DNA from: Marinitoga hydrogenitolerans DSM 16785
GTDB lineage: Bacteria; Thermotogota; Thermotogae; Petrotogales; Petrotogaceae
DNA: 54,344 bases
NCBI RefSeq assembly: GCF_900129175.1
Contig: NZ_FQUI01000011.1
Span: 1-54,344, forward strand
Reading direction: 5' to 3'
Made by a program: the position numbers and the translations under genes. This document shows positions 42,429 through 50,734 of this stretch, in pieces (the stretch's first letter is position 1; every line of letters begins with the position of its first letter). The notes beneath the pieces were generated by a model. It worked only from the letters and a program-made list of their open reading frames with translations. It did no database searches and was not told the origin of the DNA.

Positions 42429-42809
42429 ATGAAAAAAACAGGTATTTTTAATTCCGAAATATCTTCAATTGTTGCATCTATGGGTCATACGGATAAAATT
42501 GCAGTTGTAGATATGGGTTTTCCAATTTCTAATAACGTAAAAAAAATTGATTTAGTAGTTGACAAAGGAATTCCTAGCTTGGAAGAAGTTGTAAAAAGCA
42601 TATTAAAAGAATTATCAATTGAAAAAATTATAATTGCCAAGGAATCAAGTGAAGAATTCATATCTATGATGAAAAAAATAAATAAAAATATTGAAATAGT
42701 ATCTCACGAAGAACTTAAAAAAATTGCTAATAATAGTAAAGCAGTTGTTAGAACAGGTGAAGTAAAACCTTATTTTAATGCTATTTTTGTTTCAGGAGTG
42801 ATATTTTAA
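42429..42809 (+). CDS. rbsD: D-ribose pyranase
   Basis: A 126-residue RbsD that converts beta-pyranose to beta-furanose ribose. It has the catalytic His in MGHTDKIAVVDMGFPI, and RTGEVKPYFNAIFVSGV at the C-terminus. GAAGGGAGTG precedes the ATG, right after the operator. Its stop overlaps the rbsA start by one base. First gene of rbsDACB; no rbsK is in the window. Confidence 0.92.
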   Translation: MKKTGIFNSEISSIVASMGHTDKIAVVDMGFPISNNVKKIDLVVDKGIPSLEEVVKSILKELSIEKIIIAKESSEEFISMMKKINKNIEIVSHEELKKIANNSKAVVRTGEVKPYFNAIFVSGVIF

Positions 42810-44287
42810 TGTTATTGAAATTACAAAATATAACAAAACGATTTCCAGGAGTACTTGCTTTAGATAAAGTTAATCTTGAACTTGATTTTGGAGAAGTTCA
42901 TGCATTGTTAGGAGAAAATGGTGCAGGAAAAAGTACCTTGATAAAAATAATAGGTGGAGTCTATAAAGCAGATGAGGGTAAAATTTATTATAATGGAAAA
43001 GAAATAAATTTTTCATCTCCTTCTGAGGCTATAAATAATGGCATTGCTACAATACATCAAGAATTAAATTTGTTTGAAGATTTAACAGTTGCAGAGAATA
43101 TATACGTTGGAAATATTCAAAAATCATTGATAAATAAAAAGCAATTAATAAAAAAAGCACAGGAAATATTGTCAAAAAATAATTTTAATATTAAAGCAGA
43201 ATCATTAGTAAAAGAATTAAATACCTCAGAAAAGCAATTAGTGGCGATAGCTAAATCATTATCCCTAAAATCAAAAATAATTATAATGGATGAACCGACC
43301 GCCTCTATTACAGAACATGAAACCCATAATTTATTTAGAATTGTAAAAGAGTTAAAAAATCAAGGGATAGGTATTATATTTATCTCGCATAGATTAGAAG
43401 AAGTATTTGAAATAGCAGATAAAGTCACTGTTTTAAGAGATGGTAAGTATATTGGGAGTGGATTGGTAAAAGATTTTTCTCAAGAAGATTTGATTAATAT
43501 GATGGTTGGAAGAAATATAAAAGAGATGTTCCCAAAATATAATGAAACTAAAGATGAAGTAGTATTTTCTATAAAAAATTTAAATATAGGAAAATTGGTG
43601 AAGAATGTTTCTTTTGAAGTAAAAAAAGGTGAGATATTTGGAATTGCAGGTTTAGTAGGATCAGGAAAATCTGAAATTCCTTTAGGGATATATGGTTATA
43701 TGCCAGCAAAGTGGGATGAATTAATTATAAATAATAGAGAGATTAAAAAAATAAAAGACCCAAATAAGGCTTTAGATTATGGTATAGCATTAGTTCCAGA
43801 AGATAGAAAAAGTATGGGTTTAGTTTTAGATTTAGATATTGTAAGAAATATTATTCTACAAAATATAAAATTAGTAGAAAAATACGGTATTCTTTTTTGG
43901 AAGAATGCAAATAAAATAGCAGAAGAAGAGATAAAAAAATACTCAATAAAAGCAACATCATATAAGCAAAAAACAGGTAACTTATCAGGTGGGAATCAAC
44001 AAAAGGTCGTTATTTCAAAAGTTTTAAAAAGAGATCCTAAGGTTGTGTTTTTAGTAGAACCTACAAGAGGGATAGATGTTGGTGCAAAAGTTGAAGTATA
44101 TAACATTGTTAATAGATTAGCAAATAATGGCAATGGAGTAATTTTTGTATCTTCAGAATTACCTGAGATAGTAAGTTTATGCGATAGAGTTTTAGTTATG
44201 CACAGAGGCAAAAATATGGGAATATTGGAAGGTGATGAAATAACACAAGAAAATATTTTAAAATTAGCTACTGGAGTTGATATTTGA
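42809..44287 (+). CDS. rbsA: Ribose ABC transporter, double ATP-binding protein
   Basis: A 492-residue protein with two ABC ATPase domains. The first is complete (GENGAGKSTLIKIIGG, IIMDEPTASI). The second has the degenerate Walker A GLVGSGKSEIPLGIYG, with LSGGNQQKVVISKVL and VFLVEPTRGIDVGAK, as usual for carbohydrate uptake transporter family 2. Ends in TGATG with rbsC. Confidence 0.95.
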   Translation: MLLKLQNITKRFPGVLALDKVNLELDFGEVHALLGENGAGKSTLIKIIGGVYKADEGKIYYNGKEINFSSPSEAINNGIATIHQELNLFEDLTVAENIYVGNIQKSLINKKQLIKKAQEILSKNNFNIKAESLVKELNTSEKQLVAIAKSLSLKSKIIIMDEPTASITEHETHNLFRIVKELKNQGIGIIFISHRLEEVFEIADKVTVLRDGKYIGSGLVKDFSQEDLINMMVGRNIKEMFPKYNETKDEVVFSIKNLNIGKLVKNVSFEVKKGEIFGIAGLVGSGKSEIPLGIYGYMPAKWDELIINNREIKKIKDPNKALDYGIALVPEDRKSMGLVLDLDIVRNIILQNIKLVEKYGILFWKNANKIAEEEIKKYSIKATSYKQKTGNLSGGNQQKVVISKVLKRDPKVVFLVEPTRGIDVGAKVEVYNIVNRLANNGNGVIFVSSELPEIVSLCDRVLVMHRGKNMGILEGDEITQENILKLATGVDI

Positions 44288-45213
44288 TGGATAAAAAAAT
44301 TATTTTAAAGAAGATGAAAGAATATCCAGCTATTGTAGGATTCATAGGCATTTCTATTTTGTTCTCCATTCTAAGCGATAGGTTTCTTACAGTATCTAAT
44401 ATAATTAATGTTTTTAGACAGGTGTCAATTCAGGCAGTAATGGCTTTTGGAATGACAATGGTTATAATTTCTGGTGGTATAGATTTATCCGTTGGTTCTA
44501 TTTTTGCATTATCTGCAGTTATAATGGCTTCTGTTTTAAAAACAGGTTCTGTGTTTTTGGGAATTGTTATAGCATTAGTTGTAGGTGCATTAATGGGATT
44601 TGTTAATGGCTTTATTATAGCAAAAGGAAGGATTCAACCATTTATTGTTACATTGGCTACTATGGCCATAGGAAGAAGTTTAACATTAGTATATACTCAA
44701 GGAATGCCGATTACAGGATTTCCATCAACATTTAGAATTATAGGAAGAGGATATTTATTTGGAATGCCATACCCAATACTAATAATGCTAGGAACATTCG
44801 CTTTAATATGGTTCATATCTTCAAATACTAAGTTGGGGTTGTATACGTATGCAATTGGCGGAAATGAAACTGCTGCAAAACTTAGTGGTGTTAAAGTTGT
44901 AAAATACAAGATAATTATATATATGATTAGTGGTGTTTTATCAGCTGTAAGTGCCATGCTTTTAACAGCAAGACTTAATAGCGCCCAACCAACATTTGGT
45001 ACTGGATACGAATTAGATGCTATTGCTGCTGTAGTATTAGGTGGTGCAAGTTTATCAGGTGGAAAAGGAAGTGTTGTTGGTACTATATTTGGAGCATTAA
45101 TAATGGGAATAATAAATAATGGTCTTAATTTATTAAATGTATCTCCCTTTTATCAACAAGCTGTAAAAGGTATAGTAATTCTTATTGCAGTTTTGTTGGA
45201 AAGGGAAGATTAA
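44287..45213 (+). CDS. rbsC: Ribose ABC transporter permease
   Basis: A 308-residue permease of the BPD_transp_2 family with about ten helices. Typical are TMVIISGGIDLSVGSIFALS near the first third and the late GYELDAIAAVVLGGASLSGG that contacts the ATPase. The ATG at 44287 overlaps the rbsA TGA and is preferred to a TTG three bases earlier. Confidence 0.95.
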   Translation: MDKKIILKKMKEYPAIVGFIGISILFSILSDRFLTVSNIINVFRQVSIQAVMAFGMTMVIISGGIDLSVGSIFALSAVIMASVLKTGSVFLGIVIALVVGALMGFVNGFIIAKGRIQPFIVTLATMAIGRSLTLVYTQGMPITGFPSTFRIIGRGYLFGMPYPILIMLGTFALIWFISSNTKLGLYTYAIGGNETAAKLSGVKVVKYKIIIYMISGVLSAVSAMLLTARLNSAQPTFGTGYELDAIAAVVLGGASLSGGKGSVVGTIFGALIMGIINNGLNLLNVSPFYQQAVKGIVILIAVLLERED

Positions 45214-45227
45214 TAGGGGGTGTAGTT

Positions 45228-46097
45228 ATGAAAAGAGCAGTATGGTTGGTAGTATTTATTATGATTTTATCTTTATCCGTGTTTAGTATTAAGATTGGGT
45301 TATCTCTTTCAACATTGAACAACCCATTTTTTGTTGAACTAAGAAATGGTGCATTACAAGAAGCAGTTAACCAGGGTGTAGATATAGTTGTTGTTGATGC
45401 ACAAGATAAACCATATAAACAATTAAATGATATCGAAGACCTTGTACAACAAAGAGTTGATTTAATTATCATTAACCCAACTGATAGTGATGCCATAGTC
45501 GCAGCTGTTGAAGAAGCAAACAATGCAGGAATACCAGTAATTACAGTAGATAGAGCTGCAAATGGCGGAAAAGTTATTTTACACATTGCATCTGATAATG
45601 TTGCAGGTGGAGCAATGGCCGCAAAATATATCGCAGATCTTTTAAACGGTAAAGGAAACGTAGTAGAATTAGTAGGAATTCCTGGAACATCAGCAGCAAG
45701 AGATAGAGGCTTAGGGTTTGAAACTGAATTAAAGAAATATCCAGGTTTAAAACTTATAGCAAAACAAACAGCAAACTTTAATAGAGCTGAAGGGTTATCA
45801 GTAATGGAAAATTTATTACAGGCATATCCTGAAATTGATGCAGTTTTTGCACAAAATGATGAAATGGCTTTAGGTGCAATAGAAGCAATTAAATCAGAAG
45901 GGAAATTAGGAAAAATAGTTGTTGTAGGGTTCGATGCAATTCCTGATGCAGTAAATGCTGTTAAAAATGGGGAAATGGCTGCAACAGTTGCACAGCAACC
46001 ATCATTAATGGGCGAATTGGCAGTAAAAAAAGCTGTTGAATATTTAGAAACACAGACAATTTATATACCTGTAAATTTAAAACTTGTGGTAAAATAA
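45228..46097 (+). CDS. rbsB: Ribose-binding periplasmic protein
   Basis: A 289-residue type I solute-binding protein with a signal peptide (MKRAVWLVVFIMILSLSVFS). Residues known to hold ribose in RbsB are all present in their blocks: NNPFF, VDRAA, AARDRG, NFNRAEG, AQNDEM, GFDAIP and VAQQPS. That supports ribose as the ligand. TAGGGGGTG precedes the ATG. A terminator-like hairpin follows before rbsR. Confidence 0.95.
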   Translation: MKRAVWLVVFIMILSLSVFSIKIGLSLSTLNNPFFVELRNGALQEAVNQGVDIVVVDAQDKPYKQLNDIEDLVQQRVDLIIINPTDSDAIVAAVEEANNAGIPVITVDRAANGGKVILHIASDNVAGGAMAAKYIADLLNGKGNVVELVGIPGTSAARDRGLGFETELKKYPGLKLIAKQTANFNRAEGLSVMENLLQAYPEIDAVFAQNDEMALGAIEAIKSEGKLGKIVVVGFDAIPDAVNAVKNGEMAATVAQQPSLMGELAVKKAVEYLETQTIYIPVNLKLVVK

Positions 46098-46102
46098 TAT
46101 GT

Positions 46103-46126
46103 AATGGGGGATATTCCCCCATTTTT
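46103..46126 (+). terminator. Hairpin between rbsB and the LacI-family gene
   Basis: AATGGGGG / CCCCCATT followed by TTTTC. It would reduce transcription into the regulator, giving high transporter but low repressor levels. Confidence 0.7.
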
Positions 46127-46144
46127 CTTGAAAGGAGTAATATC

Positions 46145-47128
46145 ATGAAAAGAGCTAGTATTCGAGATGTTGCTAAAGAAGCAGGTGTTTCTATTTCAAC
46201 TGTATCAAGAGTGATTAATAACAGTTCTTATGTCAATGAAGAATTAAAAATCAAAGTTGAACAGGCTATCAAAAAATTAAATTATAAGCCTAACATAATA
46301 GCCCAAAGCTTAAGAAAAGGTAAAACAAAAACAATAGGATTTGTAATACCTGATATAACAAATCCTTTTTTTCCGAATATTGTAAAAGGAGTTGAGGACT
46401 ACCTAAAAAAAGAAGGGTATACCCTTTTGTTAAGTAATTCTGATCAAGATTTAGAAATGGAAACAAAAATAATAAACACATTTATATCTAAACATATAGA
46501 TGGCATAATCTTTACTGGTACAGGTTCATATAATCCAGTATTAGAAAAGTTGATAGAAAAAGGCATTAAAATAGTATTTCTTGATAGAATTTTAGAAGGA
46601 ATAAATGCATCTTATGTAATATGTGACAACAAATCAGGAATTCTAGAATTGTTAAATTATTTATATAATAGTGGAAAAAGAAGTTTTTACTTTGTAAATG
46701 GGAATCAAAATACATTTAGTGCTAGAATAAGATATGAAACATTTTTAGAATTCATGAAAGAAAAAAAGATAAAAAAATATAATCATATATATACAAACTT
46801 TTCTTACGAAGCAGGATATAAGTTTGGAAAAAATATAAAATCATTACCTGAAGTTATAATTGGAGGTAATGATTTGATTGCATATGGTATTATAGATTCT
46901 CTTCAAGAAAGAAAAATAAAAATCCCAGAAGATGTTAGTGTAACAGGATTTGATGATATTCTTTTTAGCAAACATTATAAACCATCATTAACAACAGTAA
47001 AACAACCTATTTATGAAATGGGATACAAAGCTGCTGAATTAATGTTAAAAATAATTAATGGGAAACAAAAGAAAATAAAAGGAATAGTATTAAAACCAGA
47101 ATTAATAATAAGAGAATCTACAAAATAA
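46145..47128 (+). CDS. rbsR: LacI-family regulator (probable RbsR)
   Basis: A 327-residue repressor. The helix-turn-helix and hinge read SIRDVAKEAGVSISTVSRVI and KLNYKPNIIAQSLRKGKT. A ribose-binding-like effector domain follows from FVIPDITNPFFPNIVKG to TTVKQPIYEMG. It lies at the end of the rbs operon and the LacI-type operator lies at its front, so ribose-responsive autoregulation is likely. AAAGGAGTAAT precedes the ATG. It ends one base from the convergent aroH stop, with no terminator between. Confidence 0.88.
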   Translation: MKRASIRDVAKEAGVSISTVSRVINNSSYVNEELKIKVEQAIKKLNYKPNIIAQSLRKGKTKTIGFVIPDITNPFFPNIVKGVEDYLKKEGYTLLLSNSDQDLEMETKIINTFISKHIDGIIFTGTGSYNPVLEKLIEKGIKIVFLDRILEGINASYVICDNKSGILELLNYLYNSGKRSFYFVNGNQNTFSARIRYETFLEFMKEKKIKKYNHIYTNFSYEAGYKFGKNIKSLPEVIIGGNDLIAYGIIDSLQERKIKIPEDVSVTGFDDILFSKHYKPSLTTVKQPIYEMGYKAAELMLKIINGKQKKIKGIVLKPELIIRESTK

Positions 47129-47129
47129 A

Positions 47130-47468
47130 TTAATATAAATCTTCTCTCAAGCTTTTTGCATCATGTAAGAACACAAAATTTTGTGTTTTGCTTTCGCATA
47201 GAATCAAAAATCTAATAATTCCTTTTTTTGAACCTTCAAACATAGCTTCCTGAAAAGTCATTAAAGGAAGCTTATCTAATTTGAATTCTTCTCTGATAGC
47301 GGTAATAGGATTATATGCGGTTATATCCGGAGTTACAGAGCAAAGTATTGTAACAATATTTTGAATATCATTTTTTTCCAAAATTTTATTATATAATTCA
47401 ATAGAGCGTTTTTTTATATGTTCTATTTCATTTTTTTCTATTGAAGTTGCCCCTCTAATGCCTAACAT
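47130..47468 (-). CDS. aroH: Chorismate mutase, AroH type
   Basis: A 112-residue monofunctional chorismate mutase that rearranges chorismate to prephenate for Phe and Tyr synthesis. It matches the Bacillus AroH pattern: GIRGATSIEKNE with the active-site Arg, SVTPDITAYNPITAIRE, PLMTFQEA, IRFLILCES and LHDAKSLREDLY. AGAGGTGG precedes the ATG. No other shikimate gene is near. Confidence 0.9.
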   Translation of the reverse strand: MLGIRGATSIEKNEIEHIKKRSIELYNKILEKNDIQNIVTILCSVTPDITAYNPITAIREEFKLDKLPLMTFQEAMFEGSKKGIIRFLILCESKTQNFVFLHDAKSLREDLY

Positions 47469-47553
47469 ATTCCACCTCTAATATGAATATTTATTATATA
47501 GTAATATTATAGCATATAAGAGGAATTAAATCATGATGATGGGAGGGATATTT

Positions 47554-47655
47554 ATGAAAAAAATCCAAATGGTATTTATATTTTTAATTTTTTCAATTTT
47601 AACATTTTCAATTTCAGAAGGAGAATGGATTGTAGATGCTTTATATATGCTATAA
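47554..47655 (+). CDS. Small exported-peptide ORF (33 codons)
   Basis: GGGAGGGATATTT precedes an ATG that opens MKKIQMVFIFLIFSILTFSI followed by SEGEWIVDALYML and TAA. The first 20 residues form a clean signal sequence; cleavage after it would release a peptide of about 13 residues. A truncated gene start is equally possible. The next promoter's -10 box overlaps its stop codon. Confidence 0.4.
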   Translation: MKKIQMVFIFLIFSILTFSISEGEWIVDALYML

Positions 47656-47656
47656 T
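47647..47656 (+). promoter_or_regulatory. Extended -10 promoter of an 11-codon ORF
   Basis: ATGCTATAAT gives TGnTATAAT. TTGTAG lies 15 bases upstream as a poor -35. The transcript would run only about 100 bases to the terminator at 47760. Confidence 0.5.
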
Positions 47657-47687
47657 TAAGTCAAGAGAAAAATTTGGAGGTAACCTA

Positions 47688-47723
47688 ATGAAAAAATTAC
47701 CAATATGGGAATACTTTCTATGA
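47688..47723 (+). CDS. Eleven-codon ORF on its own short transcript
   Basis: TTTGGAGGTAACCTA precedes ATG and the frame MKKLPIWEYFL. A terminator follows 5 bases after the stop. It looks like an attenuator leader, but no gene follows on this strand because pyrE is convergent. It may be a free peptide or small RNA gene, or the relic of a leader whose gene was lost. Confidence 0.4.
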   Translation: MKKLPIWEYFL

Positions 47724-47727
47724 TTTC

Positions 47728-47760
47728 AAAAAGCTCCCATAATTAATAGGGAGCTTTTTT
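47728..47760. terminator. Bidirectional terminator (tiny ORF and pyr operon)
   Basis: AAAAAGCTCCC / GGGAGCTTTTT with a 10-base loop. It has T-tracts on both strands, so it can also end the pyr operon transcript. Confidence 0.8.
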
Positions 47761-47826
47761 ATTGGTAATGTGTAAAAGTTTGTGTAAATAATTTTTTTGA
47801 ATAAAACTAAAAATTAGATGTTTGTT

Positions 47827-48387
47827 TTATTTTCTACTTCCAGGTTTTACGAGTTTTATATTGTTTTTGCACATAGGGCATTCATTAGATGTAAAAGTTT
47901 TAGCATTTATTTCAATTAATGATTTAATAGGATATTCATTTAAAAATTCTTTTTTGCTTCTATTAACAATACAACCAAATCCTAAAATATTTGGTTTAAA
48001 ATCTTTAATAGATTCAACCACTTCCAGGGTTGATTTTCCAGTAGTTATCACATCTTCAATAATTATAACTTTTTTATTTTCTTCAATATAAAAATTTCTT
48101 CTTAATTCCATTTTACCTTCTTTATTTCTTTCTGTAAATAAGAAAGGAACATTAAATGCTCTTGCAACCTCGTATCCTATAATTAATCCACCAAGTGCAG
48201 GAGAAACAATATAATCAGGTTTTTCATTGAATTTTTCTGATAACAAATTGCCTAAAATTTCAGCATATTTTGGATATTTTAATACTTGAGCACATTGGAT
48301 ATAAGTATCAGAATGAAGACCAGAAGATAATAAAAAATGACCGTTTAAAATAGCTTTAGTTTTCTTTAAAAGATTTTCTATGTCCAT
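47827..48387 (-). CDS. pyrE: Orotate phosphoribosyltransferase
   Basis: A 186-residue PRTase that makes orotidylate from orotate and PRPP. The PRPP loop is VIIIEDVITTGKSTLE. The C-terminus has CPMCKNNIKLVKPGS, a CxxC tail seen in Thermotogota-like PyrE proteins and possibly a metal site. It starts one base after the pyrF stop and is the last gene of the pyr operon. Confidence 0.93.
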   Translation of the reverse strand: MDIENLLKKTKAILNGHFLLSSGLHSDTYIQCAQVLKYPKYAEILGNLLSEKFNEKPDYIVSPALGGLIIGYEVARAFNVPFLFTERNKEGKMELRRNFYIEENKKVIIIEDVITTGKSTLEVVESIKDFKPNILGFGCIVNRSKKEFLNEYPIKSLIEINAKTFTSNECPMCKNNIKLVKPGSRK

Positions 48388-48388
48388 A

Positions 48389-49144
48389 TCATTCCCTCCA
48401 TTTGTTAATAACGTTATTAAATTCTATAACCTTTTTTCTAGGATTTTCATCAAAAATAATAGCTCTTGAAACATTAATAACAATATTATCATATCCATTG
48501 AGATTATTAAATAACGCTTCAATGCTTCCACCTTGTGAACCTATACCAGGGATTAAAAATAGCATATTATCTGTAACAGCAGTTATTTCTTTAATGAATT
48601 TAGCATTTGTTGCACCAACAACTATACCTATTTTATTTCTATGTTTTTTATTTAATTCATTCATTTTTTTTGCAATTTTCAAATACAATTCTCCAGGAAT
48701 TTCAAAATCATAAGCCCCTTTATTAGATGTCAAAGCAAGAGCAAACACATGGGAATTATTATATTCCAAATATGGTTCTAAAGTGTCTATTCCCATAAGC
48801 GGATTTATAGTTAAAGAATCAATTTTTAATTTTTCAAAATAATATTCAGCATAAGCTTTTGCAGTATTTCCAATATCTCCTCTTTTAGCATCTAATATAA
48901 TAGGAATATCTGGATTATATTTAATATATTCTATAGTTTTTTCAAGAATTTCTAATCCTTTTGGACCCAATTTTTCATAAAAGGCAATATTTATCTTATA
49001 ACCACAAACAAGATCAAAAGTTTCATCTATAATTTTTTTATTAAAATCTAAAATATCACCATCAATTCTATTAATATCACTATCAAGACCTACTAATAAT
49101 ACTGAATTCACATCATTTTTTCTTTCAATATATTTATCAAACAT
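48389..49144 (-). CDS. pyrF: Orotidine 5'-phosphate decarboxylase
   Basis: A 251-residue OMP decarboxylase, type 2 (longer form), forming UMP. The catalytic block is ILDAKRGDIGNTAKAYA, with FLIPGIGSQGG as the phosphate loop. The ATG at 49144 follows GGAGGGT and overlaps the pyrD stop by 8 bases; a longer in-frame start inside pyrD is rejected. Confidence 0.93.
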   Translation of the reverse strand: MFDKYIERKNDVNSVLLVGLDSDINRIDGDILDFNKKIIDETFDLVCGYKINIAFYEKLGPKGLEILEKTIEYIKYNPDIPIILDAKRGDIGNTAKAYAEYYFEKLKIDSLTINPLMGIDTLEPYLEYNNSHVFALALTSNKGAYDFEIPGELYLKIAKKMNELNKKHRNKIGIVVGATNAKFIKEITAVTDNMLFLIPGIGSQGGSIEALFNNLNGYDNIVINVSRAIIFDENPRKKVIEFNNVINKWRE

Positions 49145-50036
49145 AAAAACCCTCCACAGCGCAAGATAAAATATCTTCATAATTTACTCTTTTAAAATAT
49201 TTATCTAAGTCATCAATAATTTTTATGGGTATCTCAGGATCAGCCATAACTCCTGACCCAACCCCAACAAGATTAGCTCCAGCCATTATAAACTCAATAG
49301 CATCTTCATAGCTAAATACACCACCCATACCAATAATAGTCAATTTTTTAAATTTTTTTCTTATTCTGAATATTGTTGCAAGTGCAATGGGTTTTATAGC
49401 AGGACCGCTAAAACCACCAACCCCCTTTTTTAAAATAGGTTTCTTTTTATTTATATCTATTTTCAAACCTTTTGGTGAATTAATTAAAGTTACACCGTCT
49501 GCACCACCTTTTACAGCAGCTTCAACTAAATCTTCTAGAAAAGTTTCAACTCCAAGTTTTATAAAAATAGGTTTTTTCGATATTTTCTTTGCTTCTTTTA
49601 CCAGATCAAGAATTGCAATTTCATCAATTCCAAGCGGGATTCCATTTTTTCCTACATTTGGACATGAAAGATTTAATTCAAAAAAAGCAGCCGATGAATT
49701 ATTAAGGCTTTCAATTAATTTTATATAATCAGATTTTTTATCTCCTCCAATACTTAAAATAACATTAGTGTCTAAATTTTCTAAAAAAGGTAAATCATTT
49801 TTAATAAATTTCTCTATTCCCGGATTTTGTAATCCTATAGAATTAATTATTCCGGATTTTACATTAACAATTCTTGGTGGAGGATTTCCTTCTTTTTCAT
49901 CAGGAGTAACAGTTTTTGCAGTGAATCCACCAAGTTTATTTAAATCAATATATTTTGCTAACTCCTTACCATTTCCACCTGGTCCAGATGCAATAATAAT
50001 AGGATTTTTAAATTTAACACCACATACCTCTACCAT
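49137..50036 (-). CDS. pyrD: Dihydroorotate dehydrogenase, NAD-dependent catalytic subunit (type 1B)
   Basis: A 299-residue FMN enzyme that oxidises dihydroorotate to orotate. Catalytic Cys is in ELNLSCPNVGK. Other blocks are IIASGPGGNGKE, GFTAKTVT, NSIGLQNPG and GMGGVFSYEDAIEFI. Cys at the catalytic position and the neighbouring pyrK mark type 1B, which passes electrons to NAD+ through PyrK. The start overlaps pyrK by 7 bases. Confidence 0.94.
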   Translation of the reverse strand: MVEVCGVKFKNPIIIASGPGGNGKELAKYIDLNKLGGFTAKTVTPDEKEGNPPPRIVNVKSGIINSIGLQNPGIEKFIKNDLPFLENLDTNVILSIGGDKKSDYIKLIESLNNSSAAFFELNLSCPNVGKNGIPLGIDEIAILDLVKEAKKISKKPIFIKLGVETFLEDLVEAAVKGGADGVTLINSPKGLKIDINKKKPILKKGVGGFSGPAIKPIALATIFRIRKKFKKLTIIGMGGVFSYEDAIEFIMAGANLVGVGSGVMADPEIPIKIIDDLDKYFKRVNYEDILSCAVEGFYV

Positions 50037-50734
50037 TCTAATTCCACCTCACTTAAATCGAAAATAGGACCATCTTTACATATCATTTTAATTCCTTCTG
50101 TGGTTTTTATGGGGCAACCCTTACAAATTCCAATACCACATGCCATTCTTGCTTCTAACGAAGCATAAATTTTATTGTTTTTAAAATAATTTTTTACTGT
50201 TTTAATCATATCCATACTGCCACATATTAAGAAAGCATCATCACTACTAATATTTATAGTATTAGCTTTCTCTAATAAATTCATGTTGCTTTCTTTATCT
50301 ATATGTAACCCTTCTACATTAAGTATTTTCTTAATTTCTGAAGTTGCAAATCCGTATATTTTTTCTTTAACAAGATGTGGATATTTTTCTGAGAAATGAA
50401 TTAAAGGTGCTGAACCACAGTCTCCACCAAGTAATACATATTTTTTATTTTGATCAATTTTTTCTATAAACGGAATTCCATAAGCACCCCTAATAGCAAT
50501 TTCCTCATTTGTTTTCAATTTCAACATTTCTTTTGTCATTTCACCTACAACTGCAATTAAAAATTTTATAATTTTTCCTTCTTGATAAGTCACGGAAAAA
50601 GGTTTTCCAAAATCATAATGTTTTAATTTTAACATGACGAACTGACCAGGTTCTATTTTTAATTCCTTTTCCGTTTCAACAGTTAATAAAATATAATTCT
50701 TTGTGGTTTCTATATTTTTCACTACAGCTTTCAT
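50030..50734 (-). CDS. pyrK: Dihydroorotate dehydrogenase electron-transfer subunit
   Basis: A 234-residue ferredoxin-reductase-like protein. FAD motif GKPFSVTY lies near the N-terminus, then an NAD-binding region with VLLGGDCGSAPLIHF. The C-terminal [2Fe-2S] cluster is in MACGIGICKGCPIKT plus a fourth Cys in KMICKDGP. It links PyrD to NAD+. Overlaps pyrC by four bases. Confidence 0.93.
   Translation of the reverse strand: MKAVVKNIETTKNYILLTVETEKELKIEPGQFVMLKLKHYDFGKPFSVTYQEGKIIKFLIAVVGEMTKEMLKLKTNEEIAIRGAYGIPFIEKIDQNKKYVLLGGDCGSAPLIHFSEKYPHLVKEKIYGFATSEIKKILNVEGLHIDKESNMNLLEKANTINISSDDAFLICGSMDMIKTVKNYFKNNKIYASLEARMACGIGICKGCPIKTTEGIKMICKDGPIFDLSEVELEW

Noticed and set aside
49387-50067. 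Plus-strand frames of about 100 codons opposite pyrD
   Set aside because: They are low-complexity mirrors of pyrD with no ribosome sites. The same holds for the other frames opposite pyk, pfkA, thrS, folP and pyrBI.
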